From: Mytilus edulis
Lineage: Eukaryota; Mollusca; Bivalvia; Mytilida; Mytilidae
DNA length: 64,000 nt
Assembly: GCF_963676685.1 (NCBI RefSeq)
Contig: NC_092354.1
Coordinates: 73,173,335-73,237,334 of the forward strand
Reading direction: 5' to 3'
In this document: positions 33,301 through 44,100 of the stretch, one piece after another
Numbering within the stretch: the stretch's first letter is position 1
Layout of the letters: each line of letters starts with the position of its first letter
The notes under the pieces: model-generated
The model's database searches: none
The model's input: the letters and a program-made list of their open reading frames with translations, nothing else
Told to the model about the DNA's origin: nothing
Position numbers and translations under genes: made by a program

Positions 33301-34561
33301 TAAAACACACATTTTTCCACATTAAGGAATGGTTAACCTGCTCCTCAATCACACAGTCAGTTCCTTATTTTAAGATAATACCAACGAAAGTCATATAACA
33401 ATTAACACGTTATTCATTCCTGACGTTGGTAGCTGAAGGACTGTCATAATTTATAAAGGTAATCAATTATATATAAATGAGATCTCGCATATCCATTATG
33501 TTGTTGCTGATAATTTGAAATGATCCAATTGCATGATTGATCAATGCAATCTTTTTTTATATTTATAAAACTTTGTGTATAGATTAGGGAACATTTATAG
33601 TTAGATATGCATGCATGTGTTTACTATTGAAGACTAAATGTTGCCATTTGGATGTCATTGGATTATCATTGTGGCATTTATCTCTACAACTTATTTTTGA
33701 TTATTCCAATAAAATGTGTGGATGCGATTACTTTTCTAACAGATACACCGTATTGGAAACGATTCATAGTATTAAAAACAGTACAATGGTACATTGAAAC
33801 TGATTTTGAAATTCTTCAAAATATACTACTGAAGGCTAAAATGCCTATTATTTTGGATCATTATCCGATTAAAATACAAACTTTACAACTTAGTATTAAA
33901 AACTCACGAGTGTGTTTCCGGTCCAACATTGACATTTTGTATAAAAGTTCAATTAATTTTTTGTATATGCTTTCTCTAGTGATTATGACGAGGCTTCTAT
34001 TCTATGTAAGGGAAATAAAAAAAAGTTACCAACCATTTGTCGAATATTTCTCTAAACTATTGATTATTCCAAATATTGAAAAAAAACAGGATGATCTTTA
34101 ACATATTTCATACACATAAATGTTAATGTATATAAAAATTCATAACATATTCCTGATTGCTTTTATTTTTCATTTGATATTTGATGTGCAACTTATGTTA
34201 ATTAGTAAAGGAAAAAATACGTACAACTATATGGATAAGGAAGTATGAACAGTTTTATATGTCAAGTATAATACTAGGAGTGAAGGCCGTCTCATACAGG
34301 AAGAAAACAATTTTTTTTTACATAAGTTTATGTAAATCACATTCCGTGTTAATATTTCATAACTTGTTTTAAAGCTTAGTGTATCCATTTTTATATCTGA
34401 AAGATTCATTTCTTAGTGTCAAGTTATTCTATATATTTTTTTCTTTTTGCAAAAGAATCGTTTTTGTAACAATCAGGATGAATGTTAAGAAAACATTTTG
34501 TTTTTTAAAGAATCATACCTGCTTTAAATATTACCCCAAAGAGTATGCATAAATACTGCAT
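23990..34561 (-). CDS. Receptor gene 2: single-lectin-domain type I membrane protein
   Basis: Exons on the minus strand are signal peptide 34519-34561, lectin-like 32439-32681, stalks 31315-31356, 30395-30439, 29911-29955, 27946-27990 and 27238-27282, transmembrane 25127-25211 and cytoplasmic 23990-24365. Their summed length is 969 nt, giving 322 residues with an open frame, which supports the model. The stalk exons are alike and symmetric, so any subset could be spliced in. Two of them come from a recent 0.48-kb tandem duplication. The protein is presumed to sit in the plasma membrane, with the lectin-like domain outside and tyrosine motifs inside. The ligand and partners are unknown. Confidence 0.75.
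25127..25211 (-). CDS. Gene 2 transmembrane exon
   Basis: 85 nt, phase 1 to 2. GPDYE is followed by LFIGVIVEVLLITCIIVGV and a terminal basic residue. A Glu lies within the hydrophobic run, unlike the paralogues. Confidence 0.85.
25980..26090. repeat. Short tandem duplication in gene 2 intron
   Basis: ACATTTTGTCAGTCCGATCC followed by GGAGTTATCTGCC(G/T)GAAACC occurs twice, about 56 bp apart. Confidence 0.8.
27238..31356 (-). CDS. Gene 2 stalk exon array (five intact)
   Basis: Phase 1-1 exons of 42 or 45 nt: 31315-31356 (LHNTSVEENGPES), 30395-30439 (RNIIPIDETTTQVN), 29911-29955 (RNIIPIDGTTTQVN), 27946-27990 (RNIVPTDESTTQFY) and 27238-27282 (FANTSDEESRPDSH). They are Ser/Thr/Asp-rich linkers with occasional N-glycosylation sites (NTS). 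Donors are GTAGGT or GTAAGG in four cases and GTTGGT after 31315, and the acceptors end in GCAG or GTAG. A sixth relative near 28505-28550 has lost its acceptor (GTAA). Confidence 0.72.
28024..28320. repeat. Dispersed repeat, diverged relative of 44244-44840
   Basis: GGGCATATATCAAA, GGTCTTCAACGCAACGAGAAAATGC and CAAAGGACAGAAGCTCCTGAG parallel the better-preserved copies at 44244 and 53892. It is non-coding here, in a gene 2 intron. Confidence 0.6.
29190..29490. repeat. Dispersed repeat related to 10690-10990
   Basis: It shares GAATAAAAATAAAA, AAATTCCG, CATGGCGGC and CTTAGTTACGA in order with the insertion in LINE ORF2. No coding content. Confidence 0.6.
29729..30654. repeat. Tandem duplication carrying a stalk exon
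   Basis: 29729-30172 and 30206-30654 are collinear with few differences, from TTTACACAGAGGCAAGTGTT to ACCTTGGTCAT. Each holds one stalk exon. An older third copy lies at about 28430-28800 with a broken acceptor. Confidence 0.85.
30711..30853. repeat. Foldback repeat in gene 2 intron
   Basis: ATTGTATTTTAAGCTCCG near 30711 pairs with CGGAGCTTAAAATACAAT near 30853, continuing through CATCAATTG/CAATTGATG. The arms are about 40 bp. Confidence 0.82.
32439..32681 (-). CDS. Gene 2 lectin-like exon
   Basis: 243 nt, phase 1-1, with CTTTTTAG acceptor and GTAAGT donor. It reads ETCISIEHKHHHQLECPANK, LFIKQAWYDGQKRC, NCIGVPTCTVSF and FHILFQC. The order LxCP-x4-I-x2-A-W-Y-x5-C ... C-x4-C ... F-x-C fits a SUEL/galactose-binding-lectin domain better than the other exons do. 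A His-rich loop (HKHHH) near the start is particular to this gene. Confidence 0.72.
33652..34101 (+). other. 149-codon plus-strand ORF in gene 2 first intron
   Basis: An unrecognised AT-rich ORF, antisense to gene 2, inside its first intron. It has no motif I know and no signal or repeat structure. It is probably chance and is recorded for its length only. Confidence 0.12.
34519..34561 (-). CDS. Gene 2 signal-peptide exon
   Basis: 43 nt encoding MQYLCILFGVIFKA and donor G|GTATGA in phase 1, in frame with the lectin exon. It is shorter than the signal exons of genes 1, 3 and 4 but has a clear hydrophobic core. Confidence 0.6.
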
Positions 34562-35756
34562 TTAATAAGGTATTGTACAAAAATGCTTTGTTAACGAATT
34601 TTCATTAAAAAAAAGTGAAGTGGACTGGCTACCAGTTATTAAGGTGAGTTTAGTGATTGTGTTTCAAAAAATTGGTAGATTATATTTTTTTCGAACTAAA
34701 TGGGTTTTCTTTTGTCTACCAACTCAGGAATATGAGGTTGTTGTCATTTAGTTTGATGTGTTTGAGCTTATAATATTATTATTTTTTTATTTTAGTAGGA
34801 GGTTAACGTTCAGAATTTTCTTCGAAACTTGGTATTTTTGTTCTTCTACGTTTCTTTACTTTGTTTTTAAATACATTTTAATTATGTTTCTCCGGAAGAG
34901 GCGAAAAGTACCAAAGGTTACAAGGAGACATTCAGACTCATAAATCAAACAATATACTAGCAACAATACTGCAAAAAAGAGAAAAACGACCAAAAGGCAA
35001 ACAACATTAAACATAACACAATATAGAAAACCAAAAACTCAGCAACACGAAACCCATCAAAAAACAGGAATGGTGAGCGGATACTGTTTCAGATATAATC
35101 AATCAGTTAATGTGCATAAGTGAACAAGTGGAGTTACTGATAAGATACTAGATTGACCAACTACATTTCAAAATAAATTAGTAATAAGGAATCCCGGAAG
35201 AAAATTTTCTCTGTCTACGTTTTTCTAATTGTGTTTGTACATGTATGTTGGTGCACTTTATCACATATTTAAGATAGCTTTCCATGTATAGCATGTATAG
35301 GTAATGCCATTTGTGAGGGTTACCGTAAAACGCGTGAAGTATCGATTTAAGTCGTTCTTTCTCATAACTCTGTAGGTTTATTATGAATGGAACTCACATA
35401 CAATTTTTCACGTCATACAAGGTAACAAAATAGGTCACATGTACTTCTGAAGAAAAAAAGTTGACAATAATGACGCACTGAAATCATTTTCAAATTCTGC
35501 TTTGTTGATGAAACTCTGTTTAATAAGACAACATACTTGATTTATTTTATAGAGAATGGATTATAAGGATTCAAGACATGAAACGTTTTGACATTACTGC
35601 AGAATTAAAAAGATTGCATTTGCAGATTTTGCAGTATATATTATCACTACTGGTTGCAAATATGTCTTCCCAAAGTTCCTTTTTTGCTTTAGATAAATGG
35701 ATGTACATTCTTAAAAAGAAGAACCGATGTCAAATCCAGAAAAGCGCTTCAGACGC
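34562..35756. other. Intergenic region between genes 2 and 3
   Basis: No gene seen. 34930-35080 (CAGACTCATAAATCAAAC, AACACAATATAGAAAACC, AACACGAAACCC) is the minus-strand form of a dispersed repeat also at 55912-56066. The rest is AT-rich with no recognised content. Confidence 0.45.
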
Positions 35757-36857
35757 ATGTAGTTATTAAGTGTTGCTCAGTCTTTAGTTTTCTATGTTGG
35801 GTCTTGTGTACTATGATTTGTCTGTTTGTATTTTTTTTAACCCATGGTGTTGGCAGTTTATTTTCGATCTTTGAGTTTGACTGTCCCTCAGGAATCGTTC
35901 GCACCTCATTAAACGTGCTATTTTCATTTTTGTAGATCTTGATAGCCCGGCTTCATATCTTTATCGATCAGTTTTTGTACATGTTCTGTATCTAGTAGAT
36001 CTTTATCGCAGAGAGATGTTCATCTTAACCTTGGTATTTTTTAGCGTATTATTTTTTTTTACATCACATTTAAAGATATATTGCTTTGATTGCTCAAACC
36101 CCAATACTGGTGAAAACGTAATCCCAAAACTTCAACTGTACCGTCCACTGTACTTGAACAGTTTTGATATTTAATCTACCTAATGAGTTAAGTGAGTGGA
36201 TGGAATGTCAATATTTGAATTAGCAGCAGTAATAATACCTCTCTGGTATGATTAATGTAATTTTGTTTAGTTATTGAGTATATCTTTTTGAAACAGAAAG
36301 ATTACGTAAATAGCTTTCCACAACTTGTGTACATTAATCTCACGAAGACTCCGGTGGGCATTTTTTTACTGCGACAATAGTATATGTTCTCAAATTAACA
36401 AAACGTTTGCCCATACTTAAAATGAATAACAATAAATCAAATGAGATGAAATAGTTTATTAAAACTTGTGACAATGTATACAATGAAAATATAAAACAAA
36501 TGTTATTTACATAATGTTTAAGTTCAAATTGATAACAATTTATGATGTAACTAAAATTAGACATATGCTCATTTTGACAGGTTATAAATATATAATGTAA
36601 TATTTCTAAACATAAAGTCTTCTTTTCACCGATTAAGTATTGTTTACAAGAAACTAAACAACTTATTAAAAATGTCCTTCAATTCAAAATCGTACACATT
36701 GTGCAGGTGTTCCTATATTAAACTAAGTTGTCTTTAACCCTAGCATAGCCCTCAAAATAATTTTGTTTTTATTGATGTATGAAAATCTTACAAAAGCCTC
36801 CGAGTATATACGACATAGTACATATGTTGTAGAAGAAAGTTTATAATTAACACGATT

Positions 36858-37177
36858 TGTAATGTATTATTTGTAATATATTGTTTGTAATGTATTATTT
36901 GTAATGTATTATTTGTAATGTATTATTTGTAATGTATTATTTGTAATGTATTATTTGTAATGTATTATTTGTAATGTATTTATAATGTGTTATTTATAAT
37001 GTATTATTTGTAATGTATTATTTGTAATGTATTATTTGTAATGTATTATTTGTAATGTATTTATAATGTGTTATTTATAATGTATTATTTGTAATGTATT
37101 ATTTGTAATGTATTATTTGTAATGTATTATTTGTAATGTATTTATAATGTGTTATTTATAATGTATTATTTGTAATG
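36858..37177. repeat. 14-bp minisatellite (TTATTTGTAATGTA)n
   Basis: About 22 units, mostly TTATTTGTAATGTA, with interspersed TTTATAATGTG variants forming a higher-order pattern. The corresponding array in copy 2 is 39738-40045. Confidence 0.93.
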
Positions 37178-37780
37178 TCATTTAGCTATTACGACATATT
37201 TGAACAGGAAGAATAAGATACACCATCTTATATTATTACAACCGGGAAAAAATGAACATTTTATTGGCAGATATAGAAATACATAAATATATTTACAAAA
37301 AGGATACTCTTAAGTTTTGTATCTTAATGATGATAACAAGTTATATCTAAATATATGATAACACCATTCTCTTTAGTAGGATAAAAAGATGATAAGAAGT
37401 TAGACGTTCTAGTGGCATCGCCAGTAGTCTAATCATAATGACACCGAACGAACCTTTGATTCAACTTCTAATGATTAAAGCTTAACTCGCTAGCAGGGTT
37501 GGTTTTTCTTTGAATTGATTTAACAGGACATTATGATAACATTCTCCCGTACACTAGTTCTATAATACAGAGGCTTGCTTTGTAAATTGAATAAAATAAG
37601 ATAAAATATAAACGAAAATATAATATACTAGGGTATTTTCATTCAGAGTTTGTTTTACGTTTTTTAGTTTTTATAATAGAAACATAAAAATGCATTTGAT
37701 AATGTAAATCAGCAAGATAGCGTTTTTTGCATTAAAATACGTCATTTTATCACAAAGATTCTCCTTCAAAATTTCACGTT

Positions 37781-38165
37781 CTAGTTGTAAACAGGGTCTT
37801 CCTTATTGCTGCATGACTGACGATAATTCCCAGACACATCGTAGTCATCCTCTGTAATTCTCCTGTGTGCTATTCCGTAATCTCCTTCACAGGTGTTATG
37901 GACATTATGGCGTACAGTATGGTCATACATGACGTCAGAGTCATCTTCAGTGCTCTTTAGACTTAGATGTGAATACGTATTTGACGCATCTGTCGAGATT
38001 ACCAAATTAACTGCATGTGATGCTGGCATATGCACGGAGTCAGGTACATTCATTAAATAAGCGTCTTGGTTATTTACTGATCCTGTTTGCTCCTGAGTGT
38101 TATCATTTGTTGGATTCAATTTTCCGTGAGCGTTTTTCCTTCCATTTCTTTGCACATTGCGTCTT
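37781..38165 (-). CDS. Gene 3 distal cytoplasmic-tail exon (intact)
   Basis: Acceptor TTTTATAG, phase 2. It codes for 128 residues starting RRRNVQRNGRK, with NTYSHLS, DVMYDHTVRH, GDYGIA, EDDYDVSGNY and C-terminal DPVYN. It is the distal member of the tandem duplication, and its codon at the critical site is TCA (Ser). Confidence 0.85.
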
Positions 38166-41100
38166 CTATAAAAGATAAATTGATATGTGTTAAAAATCAG
38201 TTATTGTCGCAACAACAGGAAATACAACATATTTCATGAGATAGGAATGATAATCCAGTCGTGGTCGTACATTAAGCTCCACATACACTTCTTTTATAAA
38301 TCATTACATTCCAGAAGGTAAGATGAATAGATAATTTACATTCCAGAAGGTAAGATGAATAGATAATTTACATTCCACAAGGTAAGATGAATAGATAATT
38401 TCTTTCTTGTAAAGGAACACCAAACTATACTAAATGGACTATCAAACTCAAACTCGAAAATGGACTGACAACGCCATTGCATCTAAATTGAAACCTTCAT
38501 TTCGATGTCCTTGACAACATGCATTGTATTAGGCTAAGCGACTGTTCAAAATCTGTTAACTTTCTTTAATAAGCAATCTTTTTTATATTGTAAAAAATAA
38601 GACTATTTTTATATAGACTATGTAGTTATTAAAGACTATGTAGTTATTAAGTGTTGCTCAGTCTTTAGTTTTCTATGTTGGGTCTTGTGTACTATGATTT
38701 GTCTGTTTGTATTTTTTTTAACCCATGGTGTTGGCAGTTTATTTTCGATCTTTGAGTTTGACTGTCCCTCAGGAATCGTTCGCACCTCATTAAACGTGCT
38801 ATTTTCATTTTTGTAGATCTTGATAGCCCGGCTTCATATCTTTATCGATCAGTTTTTGTACATGTTCTGTATCTAGTAGATCTTTATCGCAGAGAGATGT
38901 TCATCTTAACCTTGGTATTTTTTAGCGTATTATTTTTTTTACATCACATTTAAAGATATATTGCTTTGATTGCTCAAACCCCAATACTGGTGAAAACGTA
39001 ATCCCAAAACTTCAACTGTACCGTCCACTGTACTTGAACAGTTTTGATATTTAATCTACCTAATGAGTTACGTGAGTGGATGGAATGTCAATATTTGAAT
39101 TAGCAGCAGTAATAATACCTCTCTGGTATGATTAATGTAATTTTGTTTAGTTATTGAGTATATCTTTTTGAAACAGAAAGATTACGTAAATAGCTTTCCA
39201 CAACTTGTGTACATTAATCTCACGAAGACTCCGGTGGGCATTTTTTTACTGCGACAATAGTATATGTTCTCAAATTAACAAAACGTTTGCCCATACTTAA
39301 AATGAATAACAATAAATCAAATGAGATGAAATAGTTTATTAAAACTTGTGACAATGTATACAATGAAAATATAAAACAAATGTTATTTACATAATGTTTA
39401 AGTTCAAATTGATAACAATTTATGATGTAACTAAAATTAGACATATGCTCATTTTGACAGGTTATAAATATATAATGTAATATTTCTAAACATAAAGTCT
39501 TCTTTTCACCGATTAAGTATTGTTTACAAGAAACTAAACAACTTATTAAAAATGTCCTTCAATTCAAAATCGTACACATTGTGCAGGTGTTCCTATATTA
39601 AACTAAGTTGTGTTTACCCCTAGCATAGCCCTCACAATAATTTTGTTTTTATTGATGTATGAAAATCTTACAAAAGCCTCCGAGTATATACGACATAGTA
39701 CATATGTTGTAGAAGAAAGTTTATAATTAACACGATTTGTAATGTATTATTTGTAATATATTGTTTGTAATGTATTATTTGTAATGTATTATTTGTAATG
39801 TATTATTTGTAATGTATTATTTGTAATGTATTATTTGTAATGTATTATTTGTAATGTATTTATAATGTGTTATTTATAATGTATTATTTGTAATGTATTA
39901 TTTGTAATGTATTATTTGTAATGTATTATTTGTAATGTATTATTTGTAATGTATTTATAATGTGTTATTTATAATGTATTATTTGTAATGTATTATTTGT
40001 AATGTATTATTTGTAATGTGTTATTTATAATGTATTATTTGTAATGTCATTTAGCTATTACGACATATTTGAACAGGAAGAATAAGATACACCATCTTAT
40101 ATTATTACAACCGGAAAAAAATGAACATTTTATTGGCAGATATAGAAATACATAAATATATTTACAAAAAGGATACTCTTAAGTTTTGTATCTTAATGAT
40201 GATAACAAGTTATATCTAAATATATGATAACACCATTCTCTTTAGTAGGATAAAAAGATGATAAGAAGTTAGACGTTCTAGTGGCATCGCCAGTAGTCTA
40301 ATCATAATGACACCGAACGAACCTTTGATTCAACTTCTAATGATTAAAGCTTAACTCGCTAGCAGGGTTGGTTTTTCTTTGAATTGATTTAACAGGACAT
40401 TATGATAACATTCTCCCGTACACTAGTTCTATAATACAGAGGCTTGCTTTGTAAATTGAATAAAATAAGATAAAATATAAACGAAAATATAATATACTAG
40501 GGTATTTTCATTCAGAGTTTGTTTTACGTTTTTTAGTTTTTATAATAGAAACATAAAAATGCATTTGATAATGTAAATCAGCAAGATAGCGTTTTTTGCA
40601 TTAAAATACGTCATTTTATCACAAAGATTCTCCTTCAAAATTTCACGTTCTAGTTGTAAACAGGGTCTTCCTTATTGCTGCATGACTGACGATAATTCCC
40701 AGACACATCGTAGTCATCCTCTGTAATTCTCCTGTGTGCTATTCCGTAATCTCCTTCACAGGTGTTATGGACATTATGGCGTACAGTATGGTCATACATG
40801 ACGTCAGAGTCATCTTCAGTGCTCTTTAGACTTAGATGTGAATACGTATTTGACGCATCTGTCGAGATTACCAAATTAACTGCATGTGATGCTGGCATAT
40901 GCACGGAGTCAGGTACATTCATTAAATAAGCGTCTTGGTTATTTACTCATCCTGTTTGCTCCTGAGTGTTATCATTTGTTGGATTCAATTTTCCGTGAGC
41001 GTTTTTCCTTCCATTTCTTTGCACATTGCGTCTTCTATAAAAGATAAATTGATATGTGTTAAAAATCAGTTATTGTCGCAACAACAGGAAATACAACATA

Positions 41101-44100
41101 TTTCATGAGATAGGAATGATAATCCAGTCGTGGTCGTACATTAAGCTCCACATACACTTCTTTTATAAATCATTACATTCCAGAAGGTAAGATGAATAGA
41201 TAATTTACATTCCAGAAGGTAAGATGAATAGATAATTTACATTCCACAAGGTAAGATGAATAGATAATTTCTTTCTTGTAAAGGAACACCAAACTATACT
41301 AAATGGACTTTCAAACTCAAACTCGAAAATGGACTGACAACGCCATTGCATCTAAATTGAAACCTTCATTTCGTTGTCCTTGACAACATGCATTGTATTA
41401 GGCTAAGCGACTGTTCAAAATCTGTTAACTTTCTTTAATAAGCAATCTTTTTTATATTGTAAAAAATAAGACTATTTTTTTCTTGGAGTTGAAAATAAAG
41501 ACCTTACATGACCTGTCTTACTTTTTATGTGATACCATCAGAAATGGATAAACTATATTCGGTTTATGAAGACAATATATGAGCAGAAATAACCTGAATA
41601 CACATAACCTTCAACAATAGAGCAGTGACATTTTAGAAATTTGTGGAGCTTTTATTCTTCTTGAGTCTGTTCAATTTGTTGATAAGTTTAACAGGAAACG
41701 AAAAAAGATACGACATCAGCAAACATGTTCCAAATAAGTGCAAGATATGATATAATTAAAAAAAAAGAGAAGACAAGGAATGATTGCCAATGAGACCACT
41801 CTCCACCAGAGACCAGAGACCAAAATGACACAGTAATCAACCACTATAGGTCACCACATGACCTTGAGCAAAGCCAATATCGCATAGTCAGCTATAAAAG
41901 ACCCCGAAATAACAGTGTAAAACAATTCAATCGAGAAAACTAACGGCCTTATTTATATATAAAAAATGAATGAAAGTCTGTGTTTGCGATACCAACATTA
42001 TTAGTTTGTGTATTAATCCATCAGAATTGAAGTTTCCTATAAACGGCGTCTGTCACAGGCCATTCATGTAACTATAATTAGAGTTAGATAAAAAAAAATA
42101 TAATTATTGGACGATGTAATATTTTCTACAAAAGGCTCGATTAAACATTTTTTTAAACCATTCTTCAACAGCTTTCGTTAGACTTGTGTCGTAAGTACTT
42201 TGAACGTAAACGCCTATTGTTAGCATTAAACCCTGTGATATACTTCAGTATCTTCGTTTGTATTGACCTGTTTCCACATAGTAACGGATGAACTGTTTGA
42301 TTGTCAGTTTTCATTAAAACATGTGTTTCCTAAGCAAATAACAAGTCATATCAAAATATATAGTATTCAAGTAAGGTCCAAACATGTTTTTGTATAGCAT
42401 GCAAGTAAGACCATTCGTACCTTAAGCGAAAAACTCCAACAATAATACACGTGATGATAACAACTCCTGCAATTCCTACAGCAATGGGAGCATATATTTG
42501 GACCCCTGTAAACATTAGATTAGACGTTTTGAATAGGTGAAATTTTAATTTAATTCAATAACGAATTGTTATCCAAGTTTTTGTTGTTGTTGCACAGACA
42601 CATCATGATACGAAGAATTCGAAAAGGCATTTTAATGTTTTGTGAATAAACTTGAAAATTCTACATTTATGAATGGTTGATAGTTTTTGTATAGGCGAAC
42701 TAAAATTTATTCAGCGTTCAGACATTTGAATGTTTATAACATATAAGGATACTTGCATGTTTTCGTTCTTCATATTCATTTCGGTAATTTCTCAAGTGCG
42801 TTAGCTACGTTATAAAAATACTTCATTATAAATAATTATTTCCCTGTGGATGATTAAATGTGCTTTCTATGTTGTGATGTTATACTATTGTTTCAGAAAA
42901 AGGGAAAAGGTTTGGTACCATTTAAACGTTTAATCTCACTGCAAATGTTTGCACCTGTCCTAAGTAAGGAATCGGGTGTATAGTAGGTGTCGTCTGTTTA
43001 AATAGTTCATACGTGTTTCTCCTTTCTCGTCTTTATATAGATTAGACTGTTGGTTTTCCCGTTTCAATAGTTTTATATTAGTAATATGTGGGGCCTTTTA
43101 TAGCTTGCCTTTCGGGGTGAGCCAAAGCTCCGTGTTGAAGGTCGTACCTTCACCTATAATGGTATACTTTTACCAAATTGTTATTTGGATGGATATTTGT
43201 CTCATTGGCACTCATACCACATCTTCCTATTCTATTTCCTAATACTTTTTTAAATCTAGGGCGACCATATTTCTAAAGGCTAACAATTACGCTATATATT
43301 TCTTTAAAAAGAGCCATGTTTTCATTATGATGTCTTTTTGTTTATTCAATTATGTGTACAGTAGTACACACATCTTAAATTGAATTTTTCCAAGCGAAAT
43401 TTAATTTCTTTTAGATGTAATAACACCCTCAGAAACGTCATCAGAATAAAGTAAGATGTAAGAAATATGCCATTGAGGATTGCAAAGAAACAAAAACACA
43501 CAAATTATTTTTAATGGTCATCATATGTAAGCATAAAACAAATTCAGTAACCTACCATACCAATCAGGTCTATTTTCCTCATCAGATGTTTTATTGAATC
43601 ATGCAAAAGTACGATATGGCGGCTTTTATATTAGTCTAAACAGTTAATAATAGTTAGTTATTTCATTCGTGTTTGAAAAGAAAGTATTCTTGGATATTTT
43701 TTCTGCATAGCTCTGGTTTTTCAAGAGTCATGCACCTTTCAAATGTATTTACAATTTGTTATCTTATAGTGATGTCAGAAGTTCGGGAATATTTTGAAAC
43801 TAGCATCTTGTACAACTCCGCCACATTATGTAAGTGTATATGTACAACGGCCTGTGTATGTATGAATAATCATTTGCTGTTTTTCATTGAGTGTTCAAAT
43901 ATTAATTAGGCCGTAATTCAGTTTCATGTCAGTGCATTTTCAAACCAAATAGTGTGGTAAATGTCATTGAGGAAACCATGAACTATGTCCGATTTATCTA
44001 TTTTCTCAATCGTGATACAAACTGGTTCATCTACAGAAGGTCCGTCATGTGTAACACGGACAGCAGCAATCCCTTTATATGTCGTCTGACGAACATACTA

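Larger units (their letters stand above)
35757..38610. repeat. Tandem segmental duplication, copy 1
   Basis: About 2.85 kb, nearly identical to 38637-41479, with only scattered substitutions (for example near 36188 and 36731) and a different minisatellite length. It contains the intact gene 3 tail exon, the minisatellite at 36858-37177 and a 3 x 31-bp repeat near 38305-38400. A short reiteration of GACTATGTAGTTATTAA lies at the boundary (38611-38655). Confidence 0.93.
38637..41479. repeat. Tandem segmental duplication, copy 2
   Basis: Direct repeat of 35757-38610 (see that entry). It carries the proximal tail exon with the nonsense codon. Confidence 0.93.

Noticed and set aside
36340..36564. 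74-codon minus-strand ORF, identical at 39220-39444
   Set aside because: Identity is explained by the recent tandem duplication. There is no motif, and the sequence is AT-rich hydrophobic translation.
36858..37177. Regular repeats considered as a CRISPR array
   Set aside because: The units are contiguous 14-bp minisatellite repeats without spacers, in a eukaryotic intron or intergenic setting.
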